A DNA stretch of 40,706 nucleotides from JBBRYW01 sp038253945 (GCA_038253945.1 JBBSGR010000020.1:1-40706), one strand, 5' to 3'; shown: positions 22,620-30,967, counted from the first letter of the stretch. Numbers and translations: made by a program. The notes: generated from the letters alone by a model not told the origin.

Positions 22620-23614
22620 GCGGCGGCGCGGGCAAGCAGGCCCAGAACCGTGTTGGTGAACTCGGCCGTCGTCGCCTTGCCTCCGAGGTCGCGCGTCGGC
22701 GTCGAGCCGAGAGCTGCGTCGACCGCCTGTTCGAGCCCGTCTGCCAGCGCTTGCTCTCCGGCAGCGTGCCGCAGCAGGAGGGCGACCGAGCGAAGGGCCG
22801 CCGTCGGGTTCGCGATCCCCCGGCCTGCGATGTCGGGCGCAGAGCCGTGAACGGGCTCGAAAATGCCAGGTCGCCGGTCGCCGAGGCTGGCCGAGGCTGC
22901 GAGCCCGAGGCCGCCGCAGCTTCCTGCCGCGACGTCGGAGAGGATGTCGCCGAACGTGTTTTCGGTCAGGATCACGTCGAACTGCGCGGGGTCGAGCACG
23001 AGCTGGAGGCCTGCATTGTCGACCAGCATGTGCTCGAGCCGCACGTCCGGGTAGTCGGCCGCCAGGCCGGAGACGACCTCCCGCCAGAGGCGTGACGTCT
23101 CGAGCACGTTCGCCTTGTCGACCGAGGTGACCAGGGCGCGGCGGCCGCGCGCGAGCTCGAACGCGCGTCGGGCAATCCGGTCGATCTCCCCCGGCGAGTA
23201 TTCACACGTGTCGAATACGGAGCCGTCCGCACGCCGGCCGCTCGCGCCGAAGTAGAGCCCGCCGACGAGCTCGCGGACGATCAGCAAGTCGACGCCGTCG
23301 CCCCGGACAGGGCGAAGATTCGCGTAGGCGTCGAGCTCGCGGCGAAGGCGAATCAGGCCCTGTTCGGGCCGTACGGGCGCGACGTCGAACTCGGGGAGGC
23401 CGACGGCCCCGAGGAGGACGGCGTCCGCAGCTCGACAGGCCGCGAGCGTCTCGGCCGGCAGGGGGTCGCCGTGCTCGTGGATGGCGCGGCCCCCGAACGG
23501 ATGCTCCTCGACCTCGATCTCGATCGGCAGCACGTCGAGGACGCAGACGGCCGCCTGACACACCTCGGGACCGATGCCGTCGCCGGGAAGGGAGGCGACG
23601 CGGATCACCGTCAA
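22616..23614 (-). CDS. leuB: 3-isopropylmalate dehydrogenase
   Basis: 332 residues if started at a TTG that overlaps the stop of the upstream gene (TTGA); a GTG at 23608 is an alternative start. Family features: LPGDGIGPEV, the substrate-binding Arg series in RLRRELDAYANLRPV, Lys in TSVDKANVLETS, the metal Asp set around MLVDNAGLQLV and ENTFGDILSDVAAG, and GIFEPVHGSAPDIAGRGIANP. It oxidises and decarboxylates 3-isopropylmalate with NAD in leucine synthesis. It is translationally coupled to the SAM-riboswitch-controlled threonine-synthase paralogue, which is unexpected for a leucine gene. Confidence 0.94.
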   Translation of the reverse strand: MTVIRVASLPGDGIGPEVCQAAVCVLDVLPIEIEVEEHPFGGRAIHEHGDPLPAETLAACRAADAVLLGAVGLPEFDVAPVRPEQGLIRLRRELDAYANLRPVRGDGVDLLIVRELVGGLYFGASGRRADGSVFDTCEYSPGEIDRIARRAFELARGRRALVTSVDKANVLETSRLWREVVSGLAADYPDVRLEHMLVDNAGLQLVLDPAQFDVILTENTFGDILSDVAAGSCGGLGLAASASLGDRRPGIFEPVHGSAPDIAGRGIANPTAALRSVALLLRHAAGEQALADGLEQAVDAALGSTPTRDLGGKATTAEFTNTVLGLLARAAA

Positions 23615-24831
23615 ACCGCGGCTCCCAACGCTGCGAGCAGCGCATCGGCATCGGCAGGTATGTCGATCGGGGCGAAGCGATCGGCGACGGGACCCGGTGT
23701 CTTCAATCCGTCGCCGGTGACGAGGAGGACGACCCTGTCACGGGAGCCCACCTCACCCCGCCGGATTGCTGCTCGCAGCGCGCCGAGCGTCACGCCGGCC
23801 GCGGTCTCGCCGAAGACGCCCGCGGTCTCCGCGAGCAGGGCCATGTTCTCCCCGACCTCGTGCTCGGGCACGGCGTGGATCGAGCCGCCGGATGTGCGCG
23901 TTGCCGCGATTGCCGCGTCGCCGTCGGCGGGACTGCCGATCGCGAGCGAGCGGGCGATCGTGTCAGGCCGCACCGGTTTCACGGGCCGGTCCTCTGCGAA
24001 GGCCGTTGCGACGGGTGAGCAGCCCGCCGCCTGGCCGCCGATCACACGCGGCGCCGGGCCGGCCACGAGTCCGAGCTCCCGGAAGTCGCGGAACCCGCGG
24101 CCGACCTTCGAGAGCAGCGAGCCCGAGGCGATCGGGCAGACGACCACATCCGGCTGCTCCCAGCCGAGTTGCTCGGCAACCTCGTACGCGACCGTCTTCG
24201 ACCCTTCGGCGTAGTAGGAGCGCAACCCGACGTTGACGAAGCCCCAGGGCAGCTCGAACGAGAGCTCGACCGTAAGGCGGCTGCAGTCGTCGTAGCTGCC
24301 TCGCACAGCGTAGATTCGGGCCCCGTACGCGGCCGTGGCGACGAGCTTCTCGCGTTCGAGGTCGTACGGACAGAAGACGACGGCGCCGAGCCCCTCGGCC
24401 GCGGCCCGCGCGGCAACGGCGTGCGCGAGATTTCCCGTCGAGGAGCAGGCAAGGGTGTCGAGCCCGAGCTCCTGCGCCTTTGCACATGCGACGGCGACGA
24501 CGCGATCCTTGAACGAGTGCGTTGGGTTGGCGGTGTCGAGCTTCAGGTAGAGCTCGGCGACCCCGAGGTGCGAGGCGAGGCGCGCCGCTGACACGAGCGG
24601 CGTCAGACCCGGGGCGAGCCGCTGGTCGTCCGGTACCCCAACCGGAAGGATCGGCGCATAGCGCCAGAGGGACGGCGGACCGGCCTCGATGCGCTCGCGT
24701 GTCAGCGTTCGGCGGAGCTCGTACTTGTCGTAGACGGGTTCGAGCGGCCCGAAGCAGTGTGGGCAGGCACCGACCCCTTCGAGCGGCAGCTCGTTGCCGC
24801 ACCGGGAGCAGGACAGGTGTGTGGCGGGCAT
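23611..24831 (-). CDS. Threonine-synthase paralogue under SAM-I control, candidate homocysteine synthase
   Basis: 406 residues from an ATG with AAGGAGG upstream. A zinc ribbon (Cys8, Cys11, Cys23, Cys26) is followed by a type II PLP domain. The PLP Lys is Lys108 in NPTHSFKDR, which has His where the second ThrC of this window has Gly (NPTGSFKDR). SSTGNLAHAVAARAAAEG and the GDGLKTPG end also match the ThrC fold. It would be named threonine synthase by similarity. The leader is a SAM-I riboswitch, which in known cases controls methionine and SAM supply, and a plain thrC sits in the hom-thrC-thrB cluster. I therefore infer that it uses O-phosphohomoserine to make homocysteine. ThrC-like enzymes of that kind (MetM) have, from memory, been reported in Streptomyces. 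Ordinary threonine synthase remains possible. Confidence 0.75.
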   Translation of the reverse strand: MPATHLSCSRCGNELPLEGVGACPHCFGPLEPVYDKYELRRTLTRERIEAGPPSLWRYAPILPVGVPDDQRLAPGLTPLVSAARLASHLGVAELYLKLDTANPTHSFKDRVVAVACAKAQELGLDTLACSSTGNLAHAVAARAAAEGLGAVVFCPYDLEREKLVATAAYGARIYAVRGSYDDCSRLTVELSFELPWGFVNVGLRSYYAEGSKTVAYEVAEQLGWEQPDVVVCPIASGSLLSKVGRGFRDFRELGLVAGPAPRVIGGQAAGCSPVATAFAEDRPVKPVRPDTIARSLAIGSPADGDAAIAATRTSGGSIHAVPEHEVGENMALLAETAGVFGETAAGVTLGALRAAIRRGEVGSRDRVVLLVTGDGLKTPGPVADRFAPIDIPADADALLAALGAAV

Positions 24832-24845
24832 TACAGCCTCCTTGT

Positions 24846-24954
24846 CGCTCTACATCGTCCGAGCGTCCGTGCTCGGCCGGCTTGGCACCTTGCGGATCGC
24901 AGGTTGCCGAGGCTTCGTCGGGCCGGTTCCCTCAGCCTCTCTTGATGCGGAGCG
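24846..24954 (-). ncRNA. SAM-I (S-box) riboswitch
   Basis: Read on the minus strand, the stretch follows the SAM-I consensus closely. P1 is CGCTCCGCATC pairing with GATGTAGAGCG (one mismatch and one wobble). AAGAGAGGCTGAGGGA and CCGGCCCGACGAAGCC give the kink-turn and P2, and CGGCAACC follows. P3 is CCTGCG/CGCAAGG, then GGTGCCAA. P4 is CCGAGC/GCTCGG. The ribosome site AAGGAGG of the next gene follows P1 within 3 bases and no terminator with a T-run is present, so control is probably at translation start. It lies directly before the threonine-synthase paralogue. Confidence 0.93.
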
Positions 24955-24979
24955 GGGCAACGCCCGCCCTCTGGTCCGC

Positions 24980-24994
24980 AGTATAAAGTAAAGC
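24980..24994 (-). promoter_or_regulatory. GCTTTACT element with TATACT, probable promoter of the SAM-I transcript
   Basis: On the minus strand GCTTTACT (24994-24987) is followed by TATACT (24985-24980), a good -10. Transcription would then begin about 24973, some 20 bases before the riboswitch. No matching -35 is present, so an activator or an extended element may be needed. Confidence 0.45.
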
Positions 24995-25062
24995 GACGTC
25001 GCGCGCGATCTCGGATGCCGTCCGTCTCGATCGGCGCCGTGCTCTCCGACCCGGGCAGCGTC

Positions 25063-26769
25063 TCACGCGGGCGGCGGGCGCGTGATCGCGCCGTCCGACG
25101 CGGACGAGACGAGCGCGGCGTAGTTCGCGAGCACGCCGGACGTATAACGCGGCGGCGGTGGTGTCCAGCGCTCGAGCCGGCGCTCGAGCTCGCCGTCGGA
25201 AAGCTCCACGCGAAGCTCGCGCGCGTCGACGTCGATCACGACCTCGTCGCCCTCCTCCAGCGCGGCTAGCCCTCCTCCTCGCGCTGCCTCCGGGGCGACG
25301 TGGCCGACCATGAGCCCATGCGTCGCGCCGGAGAAGCGCCCATCGGTCACGAGCGCGACGGCGTCGCCTAGTCCCGCGCCGACGAGCGCGGCGGTGACGT
25401 GGAGCATCTCCCGCATCCCGGGGCCGCCCGCCGGCCCCTCGTACCGGATGACGACCACGTCACCGGCAACGATCGCGTTCGAGGCCACGGCGGCGAAGCA
25501 CTTCTCCTCCGAGTCGAACACACGCGCCGGGCCGCGATGCAGGCGGCGCTCATGGCCGACGAGCTTGACGATCGCGCCTTCGGTCGCAAGATTGCCACGG
25601 AGCACGGCGAGCCCACCGCTCCGTTTCAGTGGCCGGTCGATGGACACGACGACCTCCTGCCCGGGGGCCTCTCGGGCGGCGGCGGCGACCTTCGCCAGGG
25701 TGCGGCCGTCGACGTTCAAGGCGGATCCGTCGACGAGGCCGGCGCCGACCAGCTCGCGCGCAACGAGACCGACGCCGCCGGCGCGGTAGAGGTCGGTTGC
25801 GACGAAGCGCCCGCCCGGCTTGAGATCGGCGATGACGGGCGTCCGCGTCGCGATCTCGTCGAAGTCGTCGAGCTCGAGCGGCAGGTCGAGCTCGCGCGCG
25901 ATCGCGAGCAGGTGGAGGACGGCGTTCGTCGAGCCACCCGTGGCGGCGACCGCGGCGATCGCATTCTCGATCGAGGCCCGCGTGAGGATCGCGGAGGGCC
26001 GCACGTCTCCGCGGACGAGCTCGAGCACGAGTCTTCCTGCGCGCTCTGCGGCTTCCGGCTTCGCCGGGTCGACCGCGGGGATCTCGTTCAGCCCCGCGGG
26101 ACTGATGCCGAGAAACTCGAGCGCCAGGGACATCGTGTTGGCCGTAAACTGGCCGCCGCACGCGCCGGCTCCGGGACAGGCAACGCCCTCGAGCTCATGC
26201 ACGTCCTCCGCGCTCATCGTGCCCGCAGCATGAGCGCCCACCGCTTCGAACACGTCCTGGATCGTCACGTCGCGCCCGCGGAAGCGGCCCGGCGCGATCG
26301 AGCCGTTGTAGAGCACGAGCCCCGGCAGATCGAGGCGGGCGAGGGCCAGCACGGCCGCGGGAATCGTCTTGTCGCAGCCGACGAGGCAGACGAGCCCGTC
26401 GAAGAGGTGGCCGCGTGCGACCAGCTCGATCGAGTCCGCGATCACCTCGCGCGAGACGAGGGAGGCGCGCATTCCCTCGCTGCCCATGGAGACGCCGTCC
26501 GACACCGCGATCGTGTTGAACTCGATCGGCGTGCCGCCCGCGGCGCGGATCCCGCGCTTGACATCCTGCGCGAGCTTCCGCTGGTTGAGATTGCACGGCA
26601 TCGTCTCGATCCACGTCGTCGCCACCCCGACGAGCGGGCGGGCGAGGTCGTCGTCGTCGAAACCCGTGCCCTTCAGCATTGCGCGTGCAGCAGCGCGGTC
26701 GACACCGTCGGTGAGCGCCGCACTGTGGCGCTTCGCCGGGTCGGAAGGACGATCGTAGATGTTGCTCAT
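25063..26769 (-). CDS. ilvD: Dihydroxy-acid dehydratase
   Basis: 568 residues from an ATG at 26769 with AGGAG about 11 bases upstream; the open frame runs further up but begins family-like only here (MSNIYDRPSDPAKRHSAALT). IlvD/Edd features: the Cys of MPCNLNQ, LVGCDKTIPAAVLALARLD, GACGGQFTANTMSLALEFLG, NGSIAPGRF and TDGRFSGATHGLMVGHVAPEAA. It needs an Fe-S cluster and makes the 2-keto acid precursors of valine and isoleucine. The start codon overlaps the stop of a 27-codon micro-ORF (ATGA), the last link of an ATGA chain from thrB. Confidence 0.95.
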   Translation of the reverse strand: MSNIYDRPSDPAKRHSAALTDGVDRAAARAMLKGTGFDDDDLARPLVGVATTWIETMPCNLNQRKLAQDVKRGIRAAGGTPIEFNTIAVSDGVSMGSEGMRASLVSREVIADSIELVARGHLFDGLVCLVGCDKTIPAAVLALARLDLPGLVLYNGSIAPGRFRGRDVTIQDVFEAVGAHAAGTMSAEDVHELEGVACPGAGACGGQFTANTMSLALEFLGISPAGLNEIPAVDPAKPEAAERAGRLVLELVRGDVRPSAILTRASIENAIAAVAATGGSTNAVLHLLAIARELDLPLELDDFDEIATRTPVIADLKPGGRFVATDLYRAGGVGLVARELVGAGLVDGSALNVDGRTLAKVAAAAREAPGQEVVVSIDRPLKRSGGLAVLRGNLATEGAIVKLVGHERRLHRGPARVFDSEEKCFAAVASNAIVAGDVVVIRYEGPAGGPGMREMLHVTAALVGAGLGDAVALVTDGRFSGATHGLMVGHVAPEAARGGGLAALEEGDEVVIDVDARELRVELSDGELERRLERWTPPPPRYTSGVLANYAALVSSASDGAITRPPPA

Positions 26770-26849
26770 TGGGGCAAGCTCCTGAGGCTCGTGCGGAGCG
26801 AGCGACCGTAGGCGCCACTCCGGCGATCCCAGACCCGTAGAGGTCTCAT
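26766..26849 (-). CDS. Tandem micro-ORF 2 (27 aa) overlapping ilvD
   Basis: ATG at 26849, TGA at 26768-26766. The peptide begins MRPLRVWDRRSGAYGRSL. Its start overlaps the stop of micro-ORF 1 and its stop overlaps the ilvD ATG, both as ATGA. It is homologous to micro-ORF 1 at DNA and peptide level (LRV-x-DRRS). It also contains the ilvD ribosome site. It may couple translation, act as a leader peptide, or be the by-product of a duplicated ilvD 5' region. Confidence 0.5.
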   Translation of the reverse strand: MRPLRVWDRRSGAYGRSLRTSLRSLPQ

Positions 26850-26935
26850 GGGGCAACCTGTCGAGGCTCGGGCGGAGCCAGTGACTGACGACTGCGGGCG
26901 TCACTCCGGCGATCCCGGACGCGTAGCGTGCTCAT
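26846..26935 (-). CDS. Tandem micro-ORF 1 (29 aa) overlapping thrB
   Basis: ATG at 26935, TGA at 26848-26846. The peptide begins MSTLRVRDRRSDARSRQS. The start overlaps the thrB stop (ATGA) and ACAGGAG lies about 14 bases upstream inside thrB. The DNA units of micro-ORFs 1 and 2 share long matched blocks, for example GGGATCGCCGGAGTG and TTGCCCCA. The opening MS..xxDRxSD also resembles the first residues of IlvD, which suggests repeated duplication of the ilvD start region. Confidence 0.5.
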   Translation of the reverse strand: MSTLRVRDRRSDARSRQSLAPPEPRQVAP

Positions 26936-27744
26936 AGCCGGCTCGCTCCTGTCGGCGAGATCGAGAGGTGGAGGGCGTCCGTGTCGGGGAAACGCGCCGC
27001 CAGTTCGGCGGCGCATGCGGTCGCGAGCTCTGGCCGCGCCCAGACGATCACGGTCGGGCCCGAGCCGGAGAGCGTGGCCGCGAGCGCGCCCTCCGGCAGC
27101 CGCTCGCGGACGGCGGCGAGCACCGGCGCCTGGCGCGCGCGGTACGGCTCGTGCAGGCGATCGTCGGCCGCGGCGGCGAACAGCTCCGGCGACCCGGACG
27201 CGATCGCTGCACCGAGCAGTGCCGCCCGTGCGACGCTGAAGGCCGCGTCGCGGTGGGTGATCGTCTCTGGCAGTGCCGCACGTGCCGCGCGCGTCTCGAC
27301 CGTCTCGCGCGGGATGATCGCGATCGGCACAGCCGGTGCATCGTCGGCGATGCGCGCGACGTGGCCGTCCCAGGTCAGGCAGACCCCGCCCGCCAGGGCG
27401 GCGGCGAGATTGTCCGGATGGCCCTCGAGGTCGAGCCCGAGTGCGAGCAGCTCCTCGGGATCTGCAGCGCGACCTGCCACGGCCGCGCCAGCCACCAGGC
27501 CTAGGGCGATCGTCGCGGCGCTCGACCCGAGACCGCGGGCCCGGGGAATGCGCTCCGTGAACGTGAAGGCGAGGCCGTCGGGCGACGCGAGTCGGGCGAA
27601 GGCACGGACGGCGAGATGGTCGGCGTCGGCTTTCGCGCCGCCTTCCCCGACTGCGAGCTCGTTCCACAGCTCGAAAGCGGCGGCGGCGCAGTCGAAGCCC
27701 GCCCCCAGGTTCGCGGTGGTGGCGGGAGCGCGCACGTGGATCAC
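26932..27744 (-). CDS. thrB: Homoserine kinase (GHMP family)
   Basis: 270 residues from a GTG that overlaps the thrC stop (GTGA). GHMP features: VRAPATTANLGAGFDCAA at the N-terminus, the phosphate loop IPRARGLGSSAATIALG and the closing LSGSGPTVIVWA. It makes O-phosphohomoserine, the substrate of threonine synthase and possibly also of the SAM-controlled paralogue. The length is slightly below the common 290-310. The stop overlaps micro-ORF 1. Confidence 0.93.
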   Translation of the reverse strand: MIHVRAPATTANLGAGFDCAAAAFELWNELAVGEGGAKADADHLAVRAFARLASPDGLAFTFTERIPRARGLGSSAATIALGLVAGAAVAGRAADPEELLALGLDLEGHPDNLAAALAGGVCLTWDGHVARIADDAPAVPIAIIPRETVETRAARAALPETITHRDAAFSVARAALLGAAIASGSPELFAAAADDRLHEPYRARQAPVLAAVRERLPEGALAATLSGSGPTVIVWARPELATACAAELAARFPDTDALHLSISPTGASRL

Positions 27745-28637
27745 GAGCTCCCCCCCGGCAAGCGGTCGAGCGCGTCCGGGTCCTTGAGGCCGTGACCGGT
27801 GAGGACGCACACCACGCGCTGGCCGCCGGCGAGGTTCGCGTGGCTGAGCCCTGCCACGGCCGCGGCGGAAGCGGGCTCGCAGAACAGGCCCTCCTCCCGC
27901 GCGAGCGATCTCCAGGCCGCCGCGATCTCGCCGTCGGTGACGGAGACGACGGCACCGCCGCAGCGGGCGAGAGCCTCGTCGACCTCGGCGTGGTGGACGG
28001 GCGTCGGGATGCGGATCGCAGAGGCCTCTGTCGCCGCTCGATCGGCCGCTTCGACCGGCACGAGCCGGGGCGCCGCCCCTGCCTCGAGGAAGCCCTTCGC
28101 GTACGCAGTCGTGTTCCCGCCACCGCCGTAAGGGAGAGCGACCAGGTCGGGGGGCCCGCCCAGCTGCTCGAGGAGCTCGAGGGCGGCCGTCTTCTGACCT
28201 TCGATCCGATCCGGGTTCGTCGAGTTGACGACGACCGCGCCCTCCCGCTCGGCGAGCTCCTCCGCCGCGGTGAACGCGTCGTCGAACGAGCCGTCCACAC
28301 GGACCACGCGCGCGCCCGTCACACGCACCTGGGCGAGCTTCGAGCGCGCAGGGCCGCCAGCCACGTGCACGACGACCGCCTCGATGCCTGCGCGCGCGGC
28401 GTACGCCGCGGCAGACGCCGCCGTGTTCCCCGTCGACGCGCAGACGATCACCCGCGCCCCGGCCTCGACTGCCTTCGCGACCGCGAGGGCCATGCCTCGG
28501 TCCTTGAACGAACCGGTCGGGTTGGCTCCCTCCCACTTGAGCCAGAGCTCGAACCCGAGGCCGGCGGAGAGCCGCTCCGAGCGCAGGAGCGGCGTCGAGC
28601 CCTCGCCGAGTGTCACGATCGGGGTCGACGGCGACAC
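27741..28637 (-). CDS. thrC: Threonine synthase
   Basis: 298 residues from the first standard start (GTG at 28637). PLP Lys is in GANPTGSFKDRGMA; STGNTAASAAAYAARAG binds the phosphate of PLP and VLTGHGLKDPD closes the domain. It converts O-phosphohomoserine to threonine. The N-terminus is probably longer: the same frame upstream reads ALLERYRDALPV, which matches the family before the TPLL motif, but the only in-frame options are a CTG at 28679 and other non-standard codons, and a stop closes the frame above. CTG at 28679 would begin right after the hom stop. It lacks the zinc ribbon seen in the paralogue. Operon order is hom-thrC-thrB. Confidence 0.92.
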   Translation of the reverse strand: MSPSTPIVTLGEGSTPLLRSERLSAGLGFELWLKWEGANPTGSFKDRGMALAVAKAVEAGARVIVCASTGNTAASAAAYAARAGIEAVVVHVAGGPARSKLAQVRVTGARVVRVDGSFDDAFTAAEELAEREGAVVVNSTNPDRIEGQKTAALELLEQLGGPPDLVALPYGGGGNTTAYAKGFLEAGAAPRLVPVEAADRAATEASAIRIPTPVHHAEVDEALARCGGAVVSVTDGEIAAAWRSLAREEGLFCEPASAAAVAGLSHANLAGGQRVVCVLTGHGLKDPDALDRLPGGSS

Positions 28638-28680
28638 CGGCAGCGCGTCGCGATAGCGCTCGAGCAGCGCCGGTCTCAGC

Positions 28681-29970
28681 TCAAAAGCCTCGTTCCGTGA
28701 TCACTCGCAGCGCCTCCGGAGAGGAGCGTACCTCGGTCAGCCTCGCCGCCGATTCCAGGGCGGCCTCGACGTGGCCGGCGGGCGCCTCGTGCGTGACGAG
28801 ATCGAGCGCCGCGGTGCCGTTGACGAGACGCTGCGCGAGCCGCGCTATCGAGACGTCCTGCTCCGCGAAGCAGTCCGCGACGCGAGCCAGGACGCCGGGT
28901 CGGTCGGCGACCTCCAGGTGGACGTAGAAGGCCGTGGGCAGGTCCCCAGGAGGCAGCCGGTCGAGCGAGCGCCAGCAGGCGTCGTTCTGGAGGAAGCCGG
29001 TGCCGGTGGTTCCGAGCACGCTGACCATGTCGGCGACGACCGCCGAGGCAGTCTCGATCCCCCCCGCACCGGGCCCCTCGAGGGTGATCTCGCGGATCGC
29101 GTCGCCCTGGAGCATCACCGCGTTGAAGGCTCCCACGACGGCCGCGAGTGGATGACGGCCGTCTACGAACGCCGGCCCGACGCGGACGTCGACCGCTCCG
29201 TTGAAGAGCGTCGCCGAGCCGACGAGACGGACGACCGTCTCCAGCTCGCGTGCCGCCGCCACGTGGTGGGGCTTGATCCCCTCGATCCCCTCGCAGGCGA
29301 CTTCGGTGAGCTCGACCCGCGAGCCAAATGCGACCGTGGCGAGCAACGCCATCTTCGCTGCCGCGTCGGCACCCGAGACGTCGTCGGTGGGATCGGCTTC
29401 CGCGTATCCCAGGCGCTGGGCCTCCGCGAGCGCCTCCTCGTACTCTGCGCCCTCCTCCATCCGCGTCAGGATGAAGTTCGTCGTCCCGTTGACGATGCCG
29501 AGCACACGGTGGACGTTCGTGACGACGAGCGACTCCCGCAGCACCTTGATCACGGGGATCGCTGCGCAAACCGAGGCCTCGAAGCGGAGCTGCACGCCGC
29601 CCTCTGACGCAGCGGCAAAGAGGTCGGCGTTCCGCCGTGCCAGCAGTTGCTTGTTCGCGGAGACGACGGGCTTGCCGGCGCGGAGCAGGTCGAGGACGTA
29701 GTCGCCGGTCGGCTCGACTCCGCCCATCACTTCGGCGACGAGCGCGATCGAGTCGTCCTCGAGGATGGACTGGAAGTCGGTCGTGAGGACTCCGTCGGGG
29801 GCGGGGAAATCACGTTCCTTGCCGGGGTCACGAACAAGCGCGCGCGTGACGCGCAAGGTGTGCCCCGTCGCGCGCTCGATCTCGTCGGCGCCCTCGACGA
29901 GGAGCCGGTTGACTGCCGCGCCGACCGTGCCGTAGCCGAGCAGCGCGACGGGGACGTCAACCGACGCCAT
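28681..29970 (-). CDS. hom: Homoserine dehydrogenase with ACT domain
   Basis: 429 residues from an ATG at 29970, which overlaps the ilvC end by 14 bases. NAD(P) fold: VPVALLGYGTVGAAVNRLL. Catalytic domain: GKPVVSANKQLLA, the signature GIVNGTTNFILTRMEEGAEYEEALAEAQ, and AEADPTDDVSGADAAAKMALLA with the catalytic Lys. The C-terminal ~80 residues form an ACT domain (HLEVADRPGVLARVADCFAEQDVSI) for feedback by threonine. It supplies homoserine for threonine and methionine. Confidence 0.95.
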   Translation of the reverse strand: MASVDVPVALLGYGTVGAAVNRLLVEGADEIERATGHTLRVTRALVRDPGKERDFPAPDGVLTTDFQSILEDDSIALVAEVMGGVEPTGDYVLDLLRAGKPVVSANKQLLARRNADLFAAASEGGVQLRFEASVCAAIPVIKVLRESLVVTNVHRVLGIVNGTTNFILTRMEEGAEYEEALAEAQRLGYAEADPTDDVSGADAAAKMALLATVAFGSRVELTEVACEGIEGIKPHHVAAARELETVVRLVGSATLFNGAVDVRVGPAFVDGRHPLAAVVGAFNAVMLQGDAIREITLEGPGAGGIETASAVVADMVSVLGTTGTGFLQNDACWRSLDRLPPGDLPTAFYVHLEVADRPGVLARVADCFAEQDVSIARLAQRLVNGTAALDLVTHEAPAGHVEAALESAARLTEVRSSPEALRVITERGF

Positions 29971-30967
29971 GCACGTCCGCGCCCAGGAGGCCTTCCTTGC
30001 CCGCGAGCGCGCGCAGCTCCGATCCGACCTGCTCGAGCGCGCCTCCTGCATTACGCCGGCGAAGCTCCTCGAAGTGAGGTCGGCCCGCCTCGTCGTCGGC
30101 GAAGAGCTCGCGCGCGAAGGCGCCGCTTCGGATCTCGTCCAGCAGCGTGCGCATCGTCTCCCTTACGCGCTCGTCCACGACCCGCGGCCCGCGCGTGAGG
30201 TCGCCGTACTCGGCGACGTCGGAGATGGAGTAGCGCATGTACTCGAAGCCACCTTCATAGATCAGGTCGACGATCAGCTTCATCTCGTTCAGGCACTCGT
30301 AGTAGGCGATCTCGGGTTGGTATCCGGCCTCGACGAGCGTTTCGAAGCCGGCCCGGATCAGGGCCGTGACGCCGCCGCAGAGAACGGCCTGCTCGCCGAA
30401 CAGATCGCTCTCGGTCTCCTCGGCGAACGTCGTCTCGAGGAGGCCCACGCGGCCACAGCCGATCGCGGTGCCGTACGCGAGCGCAAGCGCGAGCGCCTGG
30501 CCGGTCGCGTCGGAATGGACGGCGACGAGCCCGGGCGTCCCGGCGCCTGACTCGTAGAGCTCCCGGACGCGGTGTCCGGGCGCCTTCGGCGCGACCATCA
30601 CGACGTCGTGGCCGGCGGACGGGACGATGCGGCCGAAGTGAACGTTCAGGCCGTGCGCAAAGAGCAGCGCGGCATCCGGCTCGAGGTTCGGCTCGATCTC
30701 CTGCTCGTAGACGCCCTTCTGCACGTGGTCCGGCACGAGGACCGCGACGACCTGGGCCCCCTGCGTCGCCTCGCCGACTGTGCTCACGGCCAGGCGGGCT
30801 TCCTCGGCGGCCGCACCTGACGCGCTGCCCGCGCGCAGGCCGACCTCGACCTCGACGCCCGAGTCACGGAGGTTGAGCGCGTGCGCGTGGCCTTGGCTGC
30901 CGTAGCCGATGACGGCGACCTTGCCGGCGAGCAGATCGACGTTTCCTTCGCGGTGGATGGTTGCCAA
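29957..30967 (-). CDS. ilvC: Ketol-acid reductoisomerase, class I
   Basis: 336 residues from a TTG at 30967, chosen for AAAGGAG six bases upstream; the open frame extends further but is not family-like. NADPH motif VAVIGYGSQGHAHALNLRDSG, the PDHVQ segment, MVAPKAPGHRVRELY, and the C-terminal knotted domain with ESDLFGEQAVLCGG and EIAYYECLNEMKLIVDLIYEGG. It acts in valine and isoleucine synthesis, after IlvBN. It lies 17 bases after ilvN and overlaps hom. Confidence 0.95.
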   Translation of the reverse strand: MATIHREGNVDLLAGKVAVIGYGSQGHAHALNLRDSGVEVEVGLRAGSASGAAAEEARLAVSTVGEATQGAQVVAVLVPDHVQKGVYEQEIEPNLEPDAALLFAHGLNVHFGRIVPSAGHDVVMVAPKAPGHRVRELYESGAGTPGLVAVHSDATGQALALALAYGTAIGCGRVGLLETTFAEETESDLFGEQAVLCGGVTALIRAGFETLVEAGYQPEIAYYECLNEMKLIVDLIYEGGFEYMRYSISDVAEYGDLTRGPRVVDERVRETMRTLLDEIRSGAFARELFADDEAGRPHFEELRRRNAGGALEQVGSELRALAGKEGLLGADVHGVG

